DNA of 48,550 bases from Chloroflexota bacterium. Lineage in GTDB: Bacteria > Chloroflexota > Anaerolineae > DSLN01. The stretch lies in assembly GCA_902812335.1 (NCBI GenBank), contig CADDZL010000001.1:1-48550 (forward strand), in the 5' to 3' direction. Below the pieces are notes generated by a model. It worked only from the letters and a program-made list of their open reading frames with translations, ran no database searches and was not told the DNA's origin. Below, piece by piece: positions 16,130-24,412 of this stretch. A program made the translations under genes and the position numbers. How positions within the stretch are numbered: position 1 is the first letter of the stretch; every line of letters begins with the position of its first letter.

Positions 16130-19003
16130 GTGACCGGACCCCTGTCAAGCCTGATGGGTCGCATCGAGAGCCCGCTCGAGCGGATCCTCCTGCCTTTCCA
16201 ATGGGGCATCATCGCCTTCGTGCTGGCTGCCGAGCTTATGCTACGCCCGGCTACCGTTCTGCCGGTGTTCGTCCTGGCCCTGGCTCACCCGCTCCTCTAT
16301 GCCCTGATCCTGCACCATCGCTACAACCCGGTTGCCCTGAGCTTAACCGATGGGATCGTCGCCGTGGGGATTTATTACCTCACCGGCAACCTCAACGGCG
16401 AGGCCCCTGTCCTGGCTTACGGTGTGATCGGCCTGGCGGCCATTCGCTTTAGCCGCAGCCTCGCCCTGGTCATCATGGTGATGACAGGGATTGTTTTTCA
16501 CACTCTCCCCATCATCATAAATGCAATCACGCCCACAATCGCCGACGTCGGCAATACGTGGATCTTATACCTCGCCACCGCGTTCATCCCGAACCACTTT
16601 GCTCAGATAGAGCGCCGTGAGCGCCGCCAGCGCCTGGCCCAAGAGCGCACCCTGGAGGACAACCTGCGCCTGCAGGAGCAGACCCACCGCTTGTTAGCCG
16701 AGCAGCAGCTTCTGGCCGACCTGAGCCGCGAGATTACCGCCGATGCTGACCTGGATCATATCTTACATGCGGTTCTCACACAGGTGCGCACGCTGATCCG
16801 CTTCCGGGGCGGTTCGATCTTTCTCGTGGACGAGGACGATCAGAGCCAGCTCTATATGGCCGCTGCCGAGCCCCCGGTGCCTAATATGACGGCCCAGCGC
16901 TTACCCATTGGCCAGGGCCTCGCCGGATGGATTGCTGCCCAGGCTGAATCACTGCTCTTAAGCGACGTTGGAGCCGACGGTAGCGTCCAGCCTGTTCCGG
17001 CTGAGATCACCCCCCAGGCCAACATCCGCTCTTACCTGGGCGTACCCTTGCTGGTACAAAGGCTGGTGATCGGCGTCTTGCAGATTGACAGCGACGAGCC
17101 CAATGGCTTCGGCCCCCAAGATCGGACGCTGTTGGAAGCCATTGCCCGGCAGGTGAGCGGGGCGGTTGAGCTGGCACGGCTGTATGAGCAGGCCCGGGGC
17201 CAGTTGCGCGATCTCAGTGCCGTGCGTGAGACTTTGCTGGATATTACGGCGAAACTGGGTCTGCCCCAGGTGCTGCGCGCCATCGCCGAACACGCCGCCG
17301 ACCTGGTCTCGGCCAAAGGCAGCGCCATCTACCTGCTGGATGCCGAACGCAACGAACTAGAGATCGTCATCAGCTATGGGGTTGGTCGTGACTACAGCGG
17401 GCGGCGGGTGGCAGTGGGCGAGGGCCTGGCCGGGCGCGTGGCTGCCAGCGGACAGCCCCTGGTCGTGGAAGACTATCAGCACTGGGAGGGCCGCTCTTCA
17501 ACCTTCGCCGATGTGCCCTTCACCGCTGTTGCCAGCGTGCCCCTGGAGTGGCAAGGCCAGGTGATCGGCGCGCTTAATGTGGTAGATGACATCGAACATC
17601 GCGCCTTCACCCAGGACGACGTGCGCCGTCTGATGCTGCTTGCACCCCAGGCAGCCATCGCCATCGTCAACGCGCGGCTATATGAGGAACTGCGCCAGGC
17701 CTCAGAAGAGCTAGAGCGCAAAGTGGAGGCACGCACGCGCGAACTGGCCGCCGCCAATGAACGCTTGCGCGAGGCCGACCGTCTTAAGATGCAATTCCTG
17801 GCGAATATGAGCCATGAATTGCGCACGCCGATCAATTCGATCATCGGCTACAGCGAGTTGATGCTCAGCGGCGCTTATGGCGACTTGACGGCTCGCCAGC
17901 GTGACCGACTGAACACGGTCATCCGCAACGCCCGCAACCTCCTCGACCTGATCAACGACCTCCTGGACATCTCGCGCATCGAGGTCGGCAAAGTCACCCT
18001 GGCGCGACGCAGCATCAACCTCAACCGGATCATCGAGACGACCATCCAGACCGTCGAGCCGATGGCCCGGCAGAAGGGGTTGACCATCCGGGCGATGGTG
18101 GATGAGACACTCCAACCGGTCGAAGCCGATGAGACCCGCCTCATACAGATCCTGAACAACCTGCTCTCCAACGCGATCAAGTTCACCAGCGAGGGTGGCA
18201 TCACGGTTACGGCCTATCCTTATACTGCGGACGGTCAATGGGTCGCTGTCAGCGTATCTGATACCGGTATTGGCATTGCGCCGGAGCACATCCCCCTGAT
18301 CTTTGAGGAGTTCCGCCAGATAGACCAGTCGGCGACACGCGAGTTCGGTGGCACCGGGCTGGGGTTGGCCATTGCTCACCGCCTGGTGGCCCTGCACGGC
18401 GGGCGCATCTGGGTGGATAGTGAACCCGGCGTCGGCAGTACCTTCACCTTCACTTTGCCAGCCCAGGCGCGCGCCGCAGCCCCAGTTCTGCCGGACGAAG
18501 TGATACGGGCTCTGGCCAGCAAGTTGGAGCCGGATAAGCACCTTATACTCGTGGTTGATGATGATCCGGCGGCACACGAATTGATGAGCGATTATCTGGA
18601 ACACAGGAACGATCCCGATGATCGCACAGGCGAACGCTACCAGGTGCTCCATGCCAGCAATGGCGAAGAGGCGCTGGCCCTGGCGCAAAATCTGCATCCC
18701 TATGCTATCATTCTCGACGTGCTCATGGATGGGACAGATGGCTGGGAAGTGCTCAAGCACCTCAAAGCTGATCCGACAACCGCCTCTATCCCGGTGATTG
18801 TGGTCTCAGTTGTGGATGATCGCCCACTCGGCTTCAGCCTGGGTGCTCATGATTATCTGCTCAAACCGGTGGAGCGCCAGCAAGTGCTCGCCAGCCTGGA
18901 ACGCTGCTCCAATGGGGACGAGGGACGAAAGGCAAATGATAAGGAGCACTCGTCCCTTCGGCAAGCTCAGGGCAAGCCCCTGGCGCTTCGTCGTAAGTCG
19001 TAA
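16130..19003 (+). CDS. Hybrid sensor histidine kinase: membrane region, two GAFs, HisKA, HATPase, receiver
   Basis: This is a 957-residue signalling protein. About five to six membrane helices occupy residues 22-155, with no clear periplasmic domain. A coiled coil (about 160-200) leads to GAF1 (about 205-350) and GAF2 (about 365-520). Another coiled coil enters HisKA with His562 (NMSHELRTP). The HATPase has intact N (NNLLSNAIKF), G1 (SDTGIGIA) and G2 (GTGLGLAIA) boxes. A C-terminal receiver (about 803-925) has Asp863 and Lys912. The last ~27 residues come from a palindromic repeat (18921-18990). The GTG start has no close Shine-Dalgarno. It is the first gene of a four-gene signalling cluster; the next gene starts 14 bp after its stop. 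Confidence 0.9.
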   Translation: MTGPLSSLMGRIESPLERILLPFQWGIIAFVLAAELMLRPATVLPVFVLALAHPLLYALILHHRYNPVALSLTDGIVAVGIYYLTGNLNGEAPVLAYGVIGLAAIRFSRSLALVIMVMTGIVFHTLPIIINAITPTIADVGNTWILYLATAFIPNHFAQIERRERRQRLAQERTLEDNLRLQEQTHRLLAEQQLLADLSREITADADLDHILHAVLTQVRTLIRFRGGSIFLVDEDDQSQLYMAAAEPPVPNMTAQRLPIGQGLAGWIAAQAESLLLSDVGADGSVQPVPAEITPQANIRSYLGVPLLVQRLVIGVLQIDSDEPNGFGPQDRTLLEAIARQVSGAVELARLYEQARGQLRDLSAVRETLLDITAKLGLPQVLRAIAEHAADLVSAKGSAIYLLDAERNELEIVISYGVGRDYSGRRVAVGEGLAGRVAASGQPLVVEDYQHWEGRSSTFADVPFTAVASVPLEWQGQVIGALNVVDDIEHRAFTQDDVRRLMLLAPQAAIAIVNARLYEELRQASEELERKVEARTRELAAANERLREADRLKMQFLANMSHELRTPINSIIGYSELMLSGAYGDLTARQRDRLNTVIRNARNLLDLINDLLDISRIEVGKVTLARRSINLNRIIETTIQTVEPMARQKGLTIRAMVDETLQPVEADETRLIQILNNLLSNAIKFTSEGGITVTAYPYTADGQWVAVSVSDTGIGIAPEHIPLIFEEFRQIDQSATREFGGTGLGLAIAHRLVALHGGRIWVDSEPGVGSTFTFTLPAQARAAAPVLPDEVIRALASKLEPDKHLILVVDDDPAAHELMSDYLEHRNDPDDRTGERYQVLHASNGEEALALAQNLHPYAIILDVLMDGTDGWEVLKHLKADPTTASIPVIVVSVVDDRPLGFSLGAHDYLLKPVERQQVLASLERCSNGDEGRKANDKEHSSLRQAQGKPLALRRKS
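18921..18990. repeat. Palindromic repeat forming the C-terminus of the hybrid kinase
   Basis: AGGGACGA (18921-18928) and TCGTCCCT (18950-18957) are inverted. The adjacent CTTCGGCAAGCTCAGGGCAA is very like the CTTCGACAAGCTCAG dispersed repeats of Chloroflexota. It encodes the tail SSLRQAQGKPLALRRKS, beyond the end of the receiver domain. Confidence 0.6.
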
Positions 19004-19017
19004 TAAGAGGGCCGGAC

Positions 19018-20262
19018 ATGGCTGCTTCCAAAATCTTGGTGGTTGACGACGTCCCAGACAGCGTCCAATTGCTTGAGGACATCCTGGTAGCCGAGGGCTA
19101 CCAGGTGATCACGGCCTATGATGGCGCTCAGGCACTCGACAAGGCATTGAGCGAGCAACCCAACGTAATCCTCCTGGATGTCATGATGCCGAAGCTGGAC
19201 GGCTATGAAGTCTGCCGCCGTCTCAAGCAATCCGAAGCCATGCACTTCACACCGGTGGTGCTCATCACGATCCTGCAAGATATTGACAGCAAGATTAAGG
19301 GTCTGGAAGCTGGGGCAGATGAGTTTCTCAGCAAGCCATTCAACCGGCTCGAGTTGCTGACGCGCGTGCGTGCGCTCCTGCGCACGAACCGCTTGCACCA
19401 GGAACTGCAACGTAGTTACGAGGAACTGCGCCGGCTGGAGGGCCTGCGTGATGACCTGCTGGCGATGATCGTCCATGACCTGCGCAGCCCGCTGACGATC
19501 ATCCTGGGGACGCTGGAAGTGCTGGCTGAGGATCTGCGTGACACGCTCGCCCCTGAACACACGCACGCGATTGACGTGGCCATCCGCGCGGCCCGGCGGC
19601 AGATGGACCTGATCCATGACCTGCTCGACTTGCAGCGGCTGGAGGAAGGTAAGATCCCTCTCAGCCCCCACCGCACCGACCTGAACAAGGTAATCCGATC
19701 GGCCGTGACCGAAGCCACCGTCCAGGCCGGGTGGCGCGAGGTGGCCCTGCATGTGGCCCTGCCTGCCGACCTGCCGCCGGTACGCGCCGATGCGGCGCTG
19801 GTCGAGCGCGTGCTCAACAATCTGCTCGACAATGCGCTACGTCACACACCAGCCGGGGGTCAGGTCCGGATCTCGGCCGAAGTCGTAGGAGGCGATCCTT
19901 CCTCCGCTCCACTCAAGGCGGGGAGCGAAGAAGGAATGTATGGAAGCCCCCAAGCCGAGCAACAGCAGGTCGTTGTTCGCGTGGCTGATACCGGCACAGG
20001 GGTGCCGGAGCAGCACCGCGAGGCCATCTTCGACAAATACCAGCAGGCGATGTCCAGACGCATAGGGTCCCGCGGCAGCACCGGGTTAGGGTTGGCGTTT
20101 TGCCGCATGGCGGTAGAGGCCCAGGGAGGCCGCATCTGGGTGGATAATCAGCCCGGCTGGGGCGCGGTCTTCTCCTTCACCTTGCCGCTCTTTAGCGATC
20201 AGGTGTTGGCAGCCGATGGTCAGACCACGGTGAGTGACCCGAAACTCCTGGCTGAGAGCTGA
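19018..20262 (+). CDS. Receiver-histidine kinase (REC-HisKA-HATPase), soluble
   Basis: This 414-residue cytoplasmic protein has an N-terminal receiver (1-122; Asp54 in VILLDVMMPKLDG, Lys107) joined by a coiled coil to HisKA with His153 (MIVHDLRSPLT) and a HATPase domain. The N box NNLLDNALRH, G1 ADTGTGVP and G2 GSTGLGLAF are intact. Between the N and G1 boxes, residues about 292-310 (GDPSSAPLKAGSEEGMYGS) are encoded by an imperfect palindrome and look like an insertion into a surface loop. It starts 14 bp after the hybrid kinase. That layout suggests a phosphorelay in which the upstream protein passes phosphate to this receiver, but this is inference. Confidence 0.9.
   Translation: MAASKILVVDDVPDSVQLLEDILVAEGYQVITAYDGAQALDKALSEQPNVILLDVMMPKLDGYEVCRRLKQSEAMHFTPVVLITILQDIDSKIKGLEAGADEFLSKPFNRLELLTRVRALLRTNRLHQELQRSYEELRRLEGLRDDLLAMIVHDLRSPLTIILGTLEVLAEDLRDTLAPEHTHAIDVAIRAARRQMDLIHDLLDLQRLEEGKIPLSPHRTDLNKVIRSAVTEATVQAGWREVALHVALPADLPPVRADAALVERVLNNLLDNALRHTPAGGQVRISAEVVGGDPSSAPLKAGSEEGMYGSPQAEQQQVVVRVADTGTGVPEQHREAIFDKYQQAMSRRIGSRGSTGLGLAFCRMAVEAQGGRIWVDNQPGWGAVFSFTLPLFSDQVLAADGQTTVSDPKLLAES
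19897..19934. repeat. Palindromic insert inside the HATPase domain
   Basis: CCTTCCTCCGCTCC (19897-19910) is inverted against GGAGCGAAGAAGG (19922-19934) with one gap and an 11-nt loop. It keeps the reading frame of the kinase and adds a non-conserved loop. Confidence 0.5.
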
Positions 20263-20317
20263 AGGGATTCCAACCCACAAATCAGCAACCCAAATTCGAG
20301 AATCGGAAGTGCGAAAT

Positions 20318-20875
20318 ATGTCAGAAGATAACGCCCCTAACCAAGAGATCAGCCCTCCGCGCGGCGTGCTGACGGCCGATTTCTTGACGGCGAGTGACCG
20401 CATCTCCGGCCAGGTGACGGTGCGCACCCGACCGCTGGCCGACCAGCTCAACGACGCCACCACCTCATTTCTGGAGTTGGAGAACGTGTACATCTCGCCC
20501 ATCAACCGGCCTTCCGAAATCGGTGCGAGCTATCCGGCGGCCACACTGCGCAAGCCCGGCATCCATCTGGCCATCGTGGCGCGGGCCGAAGATGGCCTGT
20601 CACGCCGACAGACGTACGGAAGCTATCTGGGCAATGTGCCGCGCGATGTGTTCCTGGTTAGCTCCCGCTATTACATCCGAGGCCGGGTTAATCTGCCCGC
20701 CAACGCGCAATTGCGCACCTTTATGACCGCTGAGGCTGAGCACTTCCTGCAAGTCTTTGAGGCGACCGTTGTAGCCGTGGACGACCCTCAGATCGCCTTC
20801 AGTGGCGGTGCGGCCTTGGTCAACACCGAACACATCGCCGCTTTTTGCCCGGTGGAGGAGGCTGTGACCCCATGA
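20318..20875 (+). CDS. Unknown protein with two similar halves in the signalling cluster
   Basis: This is 185 residues from ATG 20318; the frame is open upstream, but that part has no conserved look. I do not recognise a family with certainty. Two halves of about 75 residues resemble each other: DFLTASDRISGQVTVRTRPL...FLELENVYISPI and VFLVSSRYYIRGRVNLPANA...FLQVFEATVVAV. Each is predicted beta-rich, with an I-x-G-x-V strand and a later FL-aromatic strand, so this may be a tandem duplicate of a small beta domain. No membrane segment or signal peptide is present. It sits between a receiver-kinase and a receiver-ParA-like protein and overlaps the latter by ATGA, so it probably works in the same signalling system as an output or adaptor. 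Confidence 0.75.
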   Translation: MSEDNAPNQEISPPRGVLTADFLTASDRISGQVTVRTRPLADQLNDATTSFLELENVYISPINRPSEIGASYPAATLRKPGIHLAIVARAEDGLSRRQTYGSYLGNVPRDVFLVSSRYYIRGRVNLPANAQLRTFMTAEAEHFLQVFEATVVAVDDPQIAFSGGAALVNTEHIAAFCPVEEAVTP

Positions 20876-22056
20876 GCGCACGCACCGTCTTGATCATTGA
20901 GGATGACGTCAATCTCCTGCGGATGCTGCAGATGATGCTGGAACGACACGGCTTCACCGTGGTCCTGGCAAACCGGCCGCAGGATGGACTGAAAAGAGCA
21001 CTCGATGAGCGGCCCGACGTGACGATTGTAGACCTGATGATGCCGGAGATCAGCGGCCTGGAGATCATCCGGCGGCTGCGGGCCGACCCACGTGGGGCCG
21101 ATCTGCCTATCCTGGTGCTGACGGCGCGCGCCCAGCCGCTCGACCGCCAGGCGGCCCTGGCGGCCGGAGCCGACGCCTACCTCAGCAAGCCGGTCTCCTC
21201 ACGCACACTGCTATCGAAAATGGAAGAACTGGCCGGACGGGCGCGCCCTCAACCTGGCGGCACGCAACGGTTGGTTGTCTTGCTCAGTCTGCGCGGCGGA
21301 GTGGGGGTGATGACGCTGGCCGTCAACCTGGCGTTGCTGCTCCAGCGCGCCCCACGAAGAGCCTGCTTGGTGGAGCTCGACCGCTCCGGTGGTCATGCCG
21401 GCCTGCATCTCAAGCTGAACGTGACGAGCCATTGGGGGGCTTTGTTGCCGCCGGCCGAACCTCCGCCGGGCGGCGCCATGGACCTGCTCCTGCGCCACGA
21501 ATCGGGGTTGCAGGTTCTGGCCGCGCCCCCCCTGCCCAACCTGAGTCAGGTCGGCGCTCAAAGCGCGGGGCTGCCGAAGAAGGTGATGCTGGACGTGCTG
21601 CGCACACTGCGCGATCACTTCAGCTTCACCATTGTAGCTGCCGGCCCGGTTCTGGACGAAGCGACCCTGGCAGCGCTGACGCAGGCCGATTCGGTGCTGC
21701 TCGTCCTCGCGCCCGAGGTAAGCTCAGCCCATACCACCGCAGCCACCCTGCGCGCCCTGGCCGGTACCCCCATAGATGCTCGCGTGAGCCTGGTAATGAA
21801 TCATCCTTCACCGCTGCGGCCCTTGCCTCAGGCCGGTTTGGAGCATAACCTGGGCCGTCCTATCATGGTGAGTGTGCCTTTCGATGAGAATCAGATTCTG
21901 GCGCTGGCACGCGGTGTGCCGCTGGCACTCGGCCCAACTATCTCACCGCTGGTCAAAGCCATTCGCGATCTGGCTGTACATGCTGCCGGCTTTAAGCTTC
22001 AAACCTCAGACCTCAGAACAGGGATCGGAGGCCAGGGGGCGGGGATCGGTTCCTGA
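20872..22056 (+). CDS. Receiver domain fused to a degenerate ParA/MinD-like (CpaE-like) ATPase
   Basis: This is 394 residues from ATG 20872 (MSARTVLIIEDDVNLL), overlapping the previous stop. The receiver (1-122) has Asp54 (TIVDLMMPEISG) and Lys106. The second half follows the SIMIBI/ParA fold seen in CpaE. However, the deviant Walker A reads LRGGVGVMTLAVNLA where KGGVGKTT is expected: the signature Lys is Arg141 and the P-loop Lys is Val146. Later strands fit the fold (CLVELDRSGGHAG, FTIVAAGPVLDEATLAAL, VLLVLAPEVSS, RVSLVMNHPS). ATP hydrolysis is therefore doubtful. CpaE proteins help localise Tad pilus machinery, but no pilus genes are in this window. The extreme C-terminus is repeat-like (KLQTSDLRTGIGGQGAG). 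Confidence 0.82.
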   Translation: MSARTVLIIEDDVNLLRMLQMMLERHGFTVVLANRPQDGLKRALDERPDVTIVDLMMPEISGLEIIRRLRADPRGADLPILVLTARAQPLDRQAALAAGADAYLSKPVSSRTLLSKMEELAGRARPQPGGTQRLVVLLSLRGGVGVMTLAVNLALLLQRAPRRACLVELDRSGGHAGLHLKLNVTSHWGALLPPAEPPPGGAMDLLLRHESGLQVLAAPPLPNLSQVGAQSAGLPKKVMLDVLRTLRDHFSFTIVAAGPVLDEATLAALTQADSVLLVLAPEVSSAHTTAATLRALAGTPIDARVSLVMNHPSPLRPLPQAGLEHNLGRPIMVSVPFDENQILALARGVPLALGPTISPLVKAIRDLAVHAAGFKLQTSDLRTGIGGQGAGIGS

Positions 22057-22150
22057 TGCCGGCCCCCCTGGAAATAAGGCACCACCCTGCGCGCCGTCGG
22101 TGGCGCGATGAGTTGAACAGACACAGGTGTAGACCTGAAACAAGGCCCCT

Positions 22151-22915
22151 ATGCCCATCTACGTGACCTCTGCCACTGAACACGCTTTGCGTCGCGAGAT
22201 CGTGCGCGTGGGCAAGCTCATGTACGAACGTGGGCTGGCCGTGGCGACTGAAGGCAATATTTCGGCGCGGCTGAGCGCTGATCGCATCCTGACAACCCCC
22301 AGCGGGCTGTGCAAGGGGATGCTCGAGCCAGATCAACTTGTCGTAGTCAATCTTGAGGGTGAGCGGGTCAGCCCGGCGAGCGGGGCCAACCGGCACCTCC
22401 AGCCGACCTCGGAGATACCCATGCACCTGGAGGCGTATCGGCAACGGGCCGATATAGGCGCAGTGGTCCATGCCCATCCACCGACGGCCATCGCGCTGAG
22501 CATCGCCGGCATCTCATTAGACGAGTGTATGTTGCCGGAGATAATCGTCTTCCTGGGATTGGTGCCGACGACGGCCTATGCCACCCCCTCCAGCACCGAG
22601 AACGTGCGCGCTATCCGTGAGTTCATCAGCGGCCACGATGCGATCGTCTTGCAGCGACACGGCACGCTCACCGTAGGGCGGGACCCATGGGATGCTTTCA
22701 TGAAGACGGAAATCATCGAGCACAGCGCGCGCATCGCCCTCATGGTCAGGCAACTTGGCGGCGGCCCGCCCCTGGCCGCCACAGAGGTCGAAAAGCTCCT
22801 GGCACAGCGCCAGGCGATGGGCCTGATGAAGCCAAATGACCCCGCCGAGTTCCGCGCCATCTACGGCGCACGTGACCCCAATGGGCAGCCCACGTTTACC
22901 ACCAGCCCTGGTTGA
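22151..22915 (+). CDS. Class II aldolase/adducin family protein
   Basis: This 254-residue Zn-dependent aldolase-type protein resembles L-fuculose-phosphate aldolase. Zn ligands are visible at His107 and His109 (VVHAHPPTA) and His170 (LQRHGTLTVG), with the catalytic Glu88 in TSEIPMHLEA. The N-terminal glycine-rich part AVATEGNISARLSADRILTTPSG binds the phosphate of the substrate. Family members cleave fuculose-, rhamnulose-, ribulose- or methylthioribulose-phosphates; the substrate here is not determined. It stands alone after a ~95-bp gap, and its last 20 bp overlap the convergent sigma factor gene. Confidence 0.85.
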   Translation: MPIYVTSATEHALRREIVRVGKLMYERGLAVATEGNISARLSADRILTTPSGLCKGMLEPDQLVVVNLEGERVSPASGANRHLQPTSEIPMHLEAYRQRADIGAVVHAHPPTAIALSIAGISLDECMLPEIIVFLGLVPTTAYATPSSTENVRAIREFISGHDAIVLQRHGTLTVGRDPWDAFMKTEIIEHSARIALMVRQLGGGPPLAATEVEKLLAQRQAMGLMKPNDPAEFRAIYGARDPNGQPTFTTSPG

Positions 22916-23654
22916 CGAACGCCGGTGACGCACCCCCGCTGATGTCGTCAGGGCCAAGGCCCTGAGCCGCCAAATACATCGCCAGCTTTTGCAGGCCGAG
23001 CCGGGCGCGGGTGTGCACTGTACCCTCGGCCCAACCCAGCCGAGCGGCGATCTCGCGCCGGGTAAGCCCCTGGAAATACGAAAGCTCGATAACCAGGCGC
23101 TGCTCATCGGGCAGGGTCTCCAGCGCCGCCCGCACCAGTTGGCTACGTTCCTCCACCCAGACGGTCTCCAGCACCGAGGGGGCCGGATCGCTGATGAAGT
23201 CTAATAAGTCGTCATCTTGATCCATCCCCAGGCCAATGTCTTCACAGATCTGAGGACGGGCACGCTGTTGCCGCAAGTGGCTGATACACAGATTGCGGGC
23301 GATACCGAAGAGCCAGGCAGTGAAGCTGCCACGGCCCGGCACGAAGCTCGACGCCCGGCTCCATACGCGCAGGAAGACTTCCTGCAGTAGATCTTCGCCG
23401 GTCGCGCGATCGCGGACGATCACCGAGATGAATCCGAGCAGGGCCGATGCATGGCGGTCGTACAAGGCCTCCAGCGCCGCCGGCTCACCCCTGGCAACCA
23501 GGCTCATCAACTCTTCGTCCGATGGCTCTAGGACCACCGGCGGTCGGTCGGCGGTAAATGACCAACGCCGGTCCGCTGTCGGCAGCGGGAAACGAGAATT
23601 ATCTACCCGCACAGTCTTAATATAGTCCGGGCTGCTGCTCACTTTCCAGACCAA
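22896..23654 (-). CDS. ECF-type RNA polymerase sigma factor
   Basis: This 252-residue frame from TTG 23654 has a GTG at 23642 as an alternative start; the first ~45 residues are not conserved. Region 2 starts at SDEELMSLVARGEPAALEALYDRHASAL, with TGEDLLQEVFLRVW and FTAWLFGIARNLCISHLR. After a variable acidic linker (MDQDDDLLDFISD), region 4 contains LPDEQRLVIELSYFQGLTRREIAARLGWAEGTVHTRARLGLQKL. This is a typical ECF sigma factor that redirects RNA polymerase. No anti-sigma gene lies beside it. It is divergent from the hemerythrin-like gene with ~100 bp between, so that gene is a possible target. Confidence 0.87.
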   Translation of the reverse strand: MVWKVSSSPDYIKTVRVDNSRFPLPTADRRWSFTADRPPVVLEPSDEELMSLVARGEPAALEALYDRHASALLGFISVIVRDRATGEDLLQEVFLRVWSRASSFVPGRGSFTAWLFGIARNLCISHLRQQRARPQICEDIGLGMDQDDDLLDFISDPAPSVLETVWVEERSQLVRAALETLPDEQRLVIELSYFQGLTRREIAARLGWAEGTVHTRARLGLQKLAMYLAAQGLGPDDISGGASPAFVNQGWW

Positions 23655-23723
23655 TAAGCGCTCAATCCGTGCTCACTTTAGGGAGATGTGACATAGGTCA
23701 TGGCTACCCGCTGCTGGCTGGTT

Positions 23724-23729
23724 TATAAT
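23724..23729 (+). promoter_or_regulatory. Putative -10 element for the hemerythrin-like gene
   Basis: TATAAT lies 29 bp upstream of the GTG start, and GGAGGT at 23747-23752 is the ribosome site. There is no good -35 hexamer at the usual distance, so an activator or an alternative sigma factor may be needed. Confidence 0.35.
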
Positions 23730-23757
23730 AAGATTAGATTATTGATGGAGGTCTGCC

Positions 23758-24315
23758 GTGAACGCCACAGATGTCCTACGCGATGAGCACGCCGGCATCG
23801 AACGAATGCTGAACGTCGTTGAGGTCGCAGCGCGGCGGCTGCAGCAGGGGCAGCAAGTGCCGCCTGATGTATTCCGCGACGCGACTGAGTTTTTCCGCAA
23901 CTTTACTGATGGCTGCCATCACGCCAAAGAGGAAGAGCGGCTATTCCCTTCGCTGGAGGAGCATGGCATCCCACGTGAGGGTGGGCCGGTGGCTGTCATG
24001 CTCAGCGAGCATGAGCAGGGCCGCGCACTCGTTCGGGCGATGACTGCTGCCATAGGCCCCTACGCCGCCGGCGACCCCCAGGGGCGCGCCGCGCTGGTGG
24101 AGAGCGCGCTAAGCTATGTCGCACTGCTGCGCCAGCACATCTTCAAGGAGAACAATATCCTGTTCTCTATGGCCGATCAGGTGCTTTCCTCGACTGAGCA
24201 GAGCCAGCTTTTCCAGGCTTTCGAGACGATTGAACGTGAGCGCACCGGCCCCGGCGAACATGAGCGCTATCACCACATGATCGAAGATTGGGAACGCAAG
24301 GTCAGCACCTGGTAG
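23758..24315 (+). CDS. Hemerythrin-like (HHE) domain protein
   Basis: This 185-residue all-helical protein starts GTG 23758, five bases after GGAGGT. The hemerythrin signature is seen as His10-Glu ([10 protein letters not shown]), [28 protein letters not shown] and [17 protein letters not shown]. These supply the His and carboxylate ligands of a di-iron site. Such proteins bind oxygen or nitric oxide, or act in iron-sulfur repair and redox sensing. The gene is divergent from an ECF sigma factor and followed by a hairpin repeat (24341-24368) before pstB. The precise role cannot be given. Confidence 0.87.
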   Translation: MNATDVLRDEHAGIERMLNVVEVAARRLQQGQQVPPDVFRDATEFFRNFTDGCHHAKEEERLFPSLEEHGIPREGGPVAVMLSEHEQGRALVRAMTAAIGPYAAGDPQGRAALVESALSYVALLRQHIFKENNILFSMADQVLSSTEQSQLFQAFETIERERTGPGEHERYHHMIEDWERKVSTW

Positions 24316-24340
24316 CTTCAACTATCGCAAGCAGCGTGCA

Positions 24341-24368
24341 GTAGGAGCGCACGGCTATGCGCCCCTAT
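24341..24368. repeat. Hairpin repeat between hemerythrin-like gene and pstB
   Basis: TAGGAGCGCA (24342-24351), loop CGGCTA, TGCGCCCCTA (24358-24367) form a 10-bp stem with one mismatch. This is very like the GTAGGGGCGCA...TGCGCCCCTAC palindromes dispersed in Chloroflexota and cyanobacteria. TTCTTT follows nearby, so it may also end transcription of the hemerythrin-like gene. Confidence 0.55.
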
Positions 24369-24374
24369 CCTTCT

Positions 24375-24406
24375 TTGGCGACCATTGTGATCTCAGGTAC
24401 AATGGT
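24375..24406 (+). promoter_or_regulatory. pstB promoter overlapped by an inverted-repeat operator candidate
   Basis: TTGGCG (24375-24380) and TACAAT (24398-24403) have a 17-bp spacer. The perfect inverted repeat ACCATTGT (24381-24388) / ACAATGGT (24399-24406) covers the spacer and the -10. The predicted transcript starts about 3 bases before the ATG at 24413, so the mRNA would be almost leaderless. It does not look like a PhoB box, which is a direct repeat. Confidence 0.45.
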
Positions 24407-24412
24407 GCCTGT

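Noticed and set aside
17711-18760. 349-codon frame antisense to the hybrid kinase
   Set aside because: Same reasoning: codon-bias shadow of conserved HisKA/HATPase/receiver sequence.
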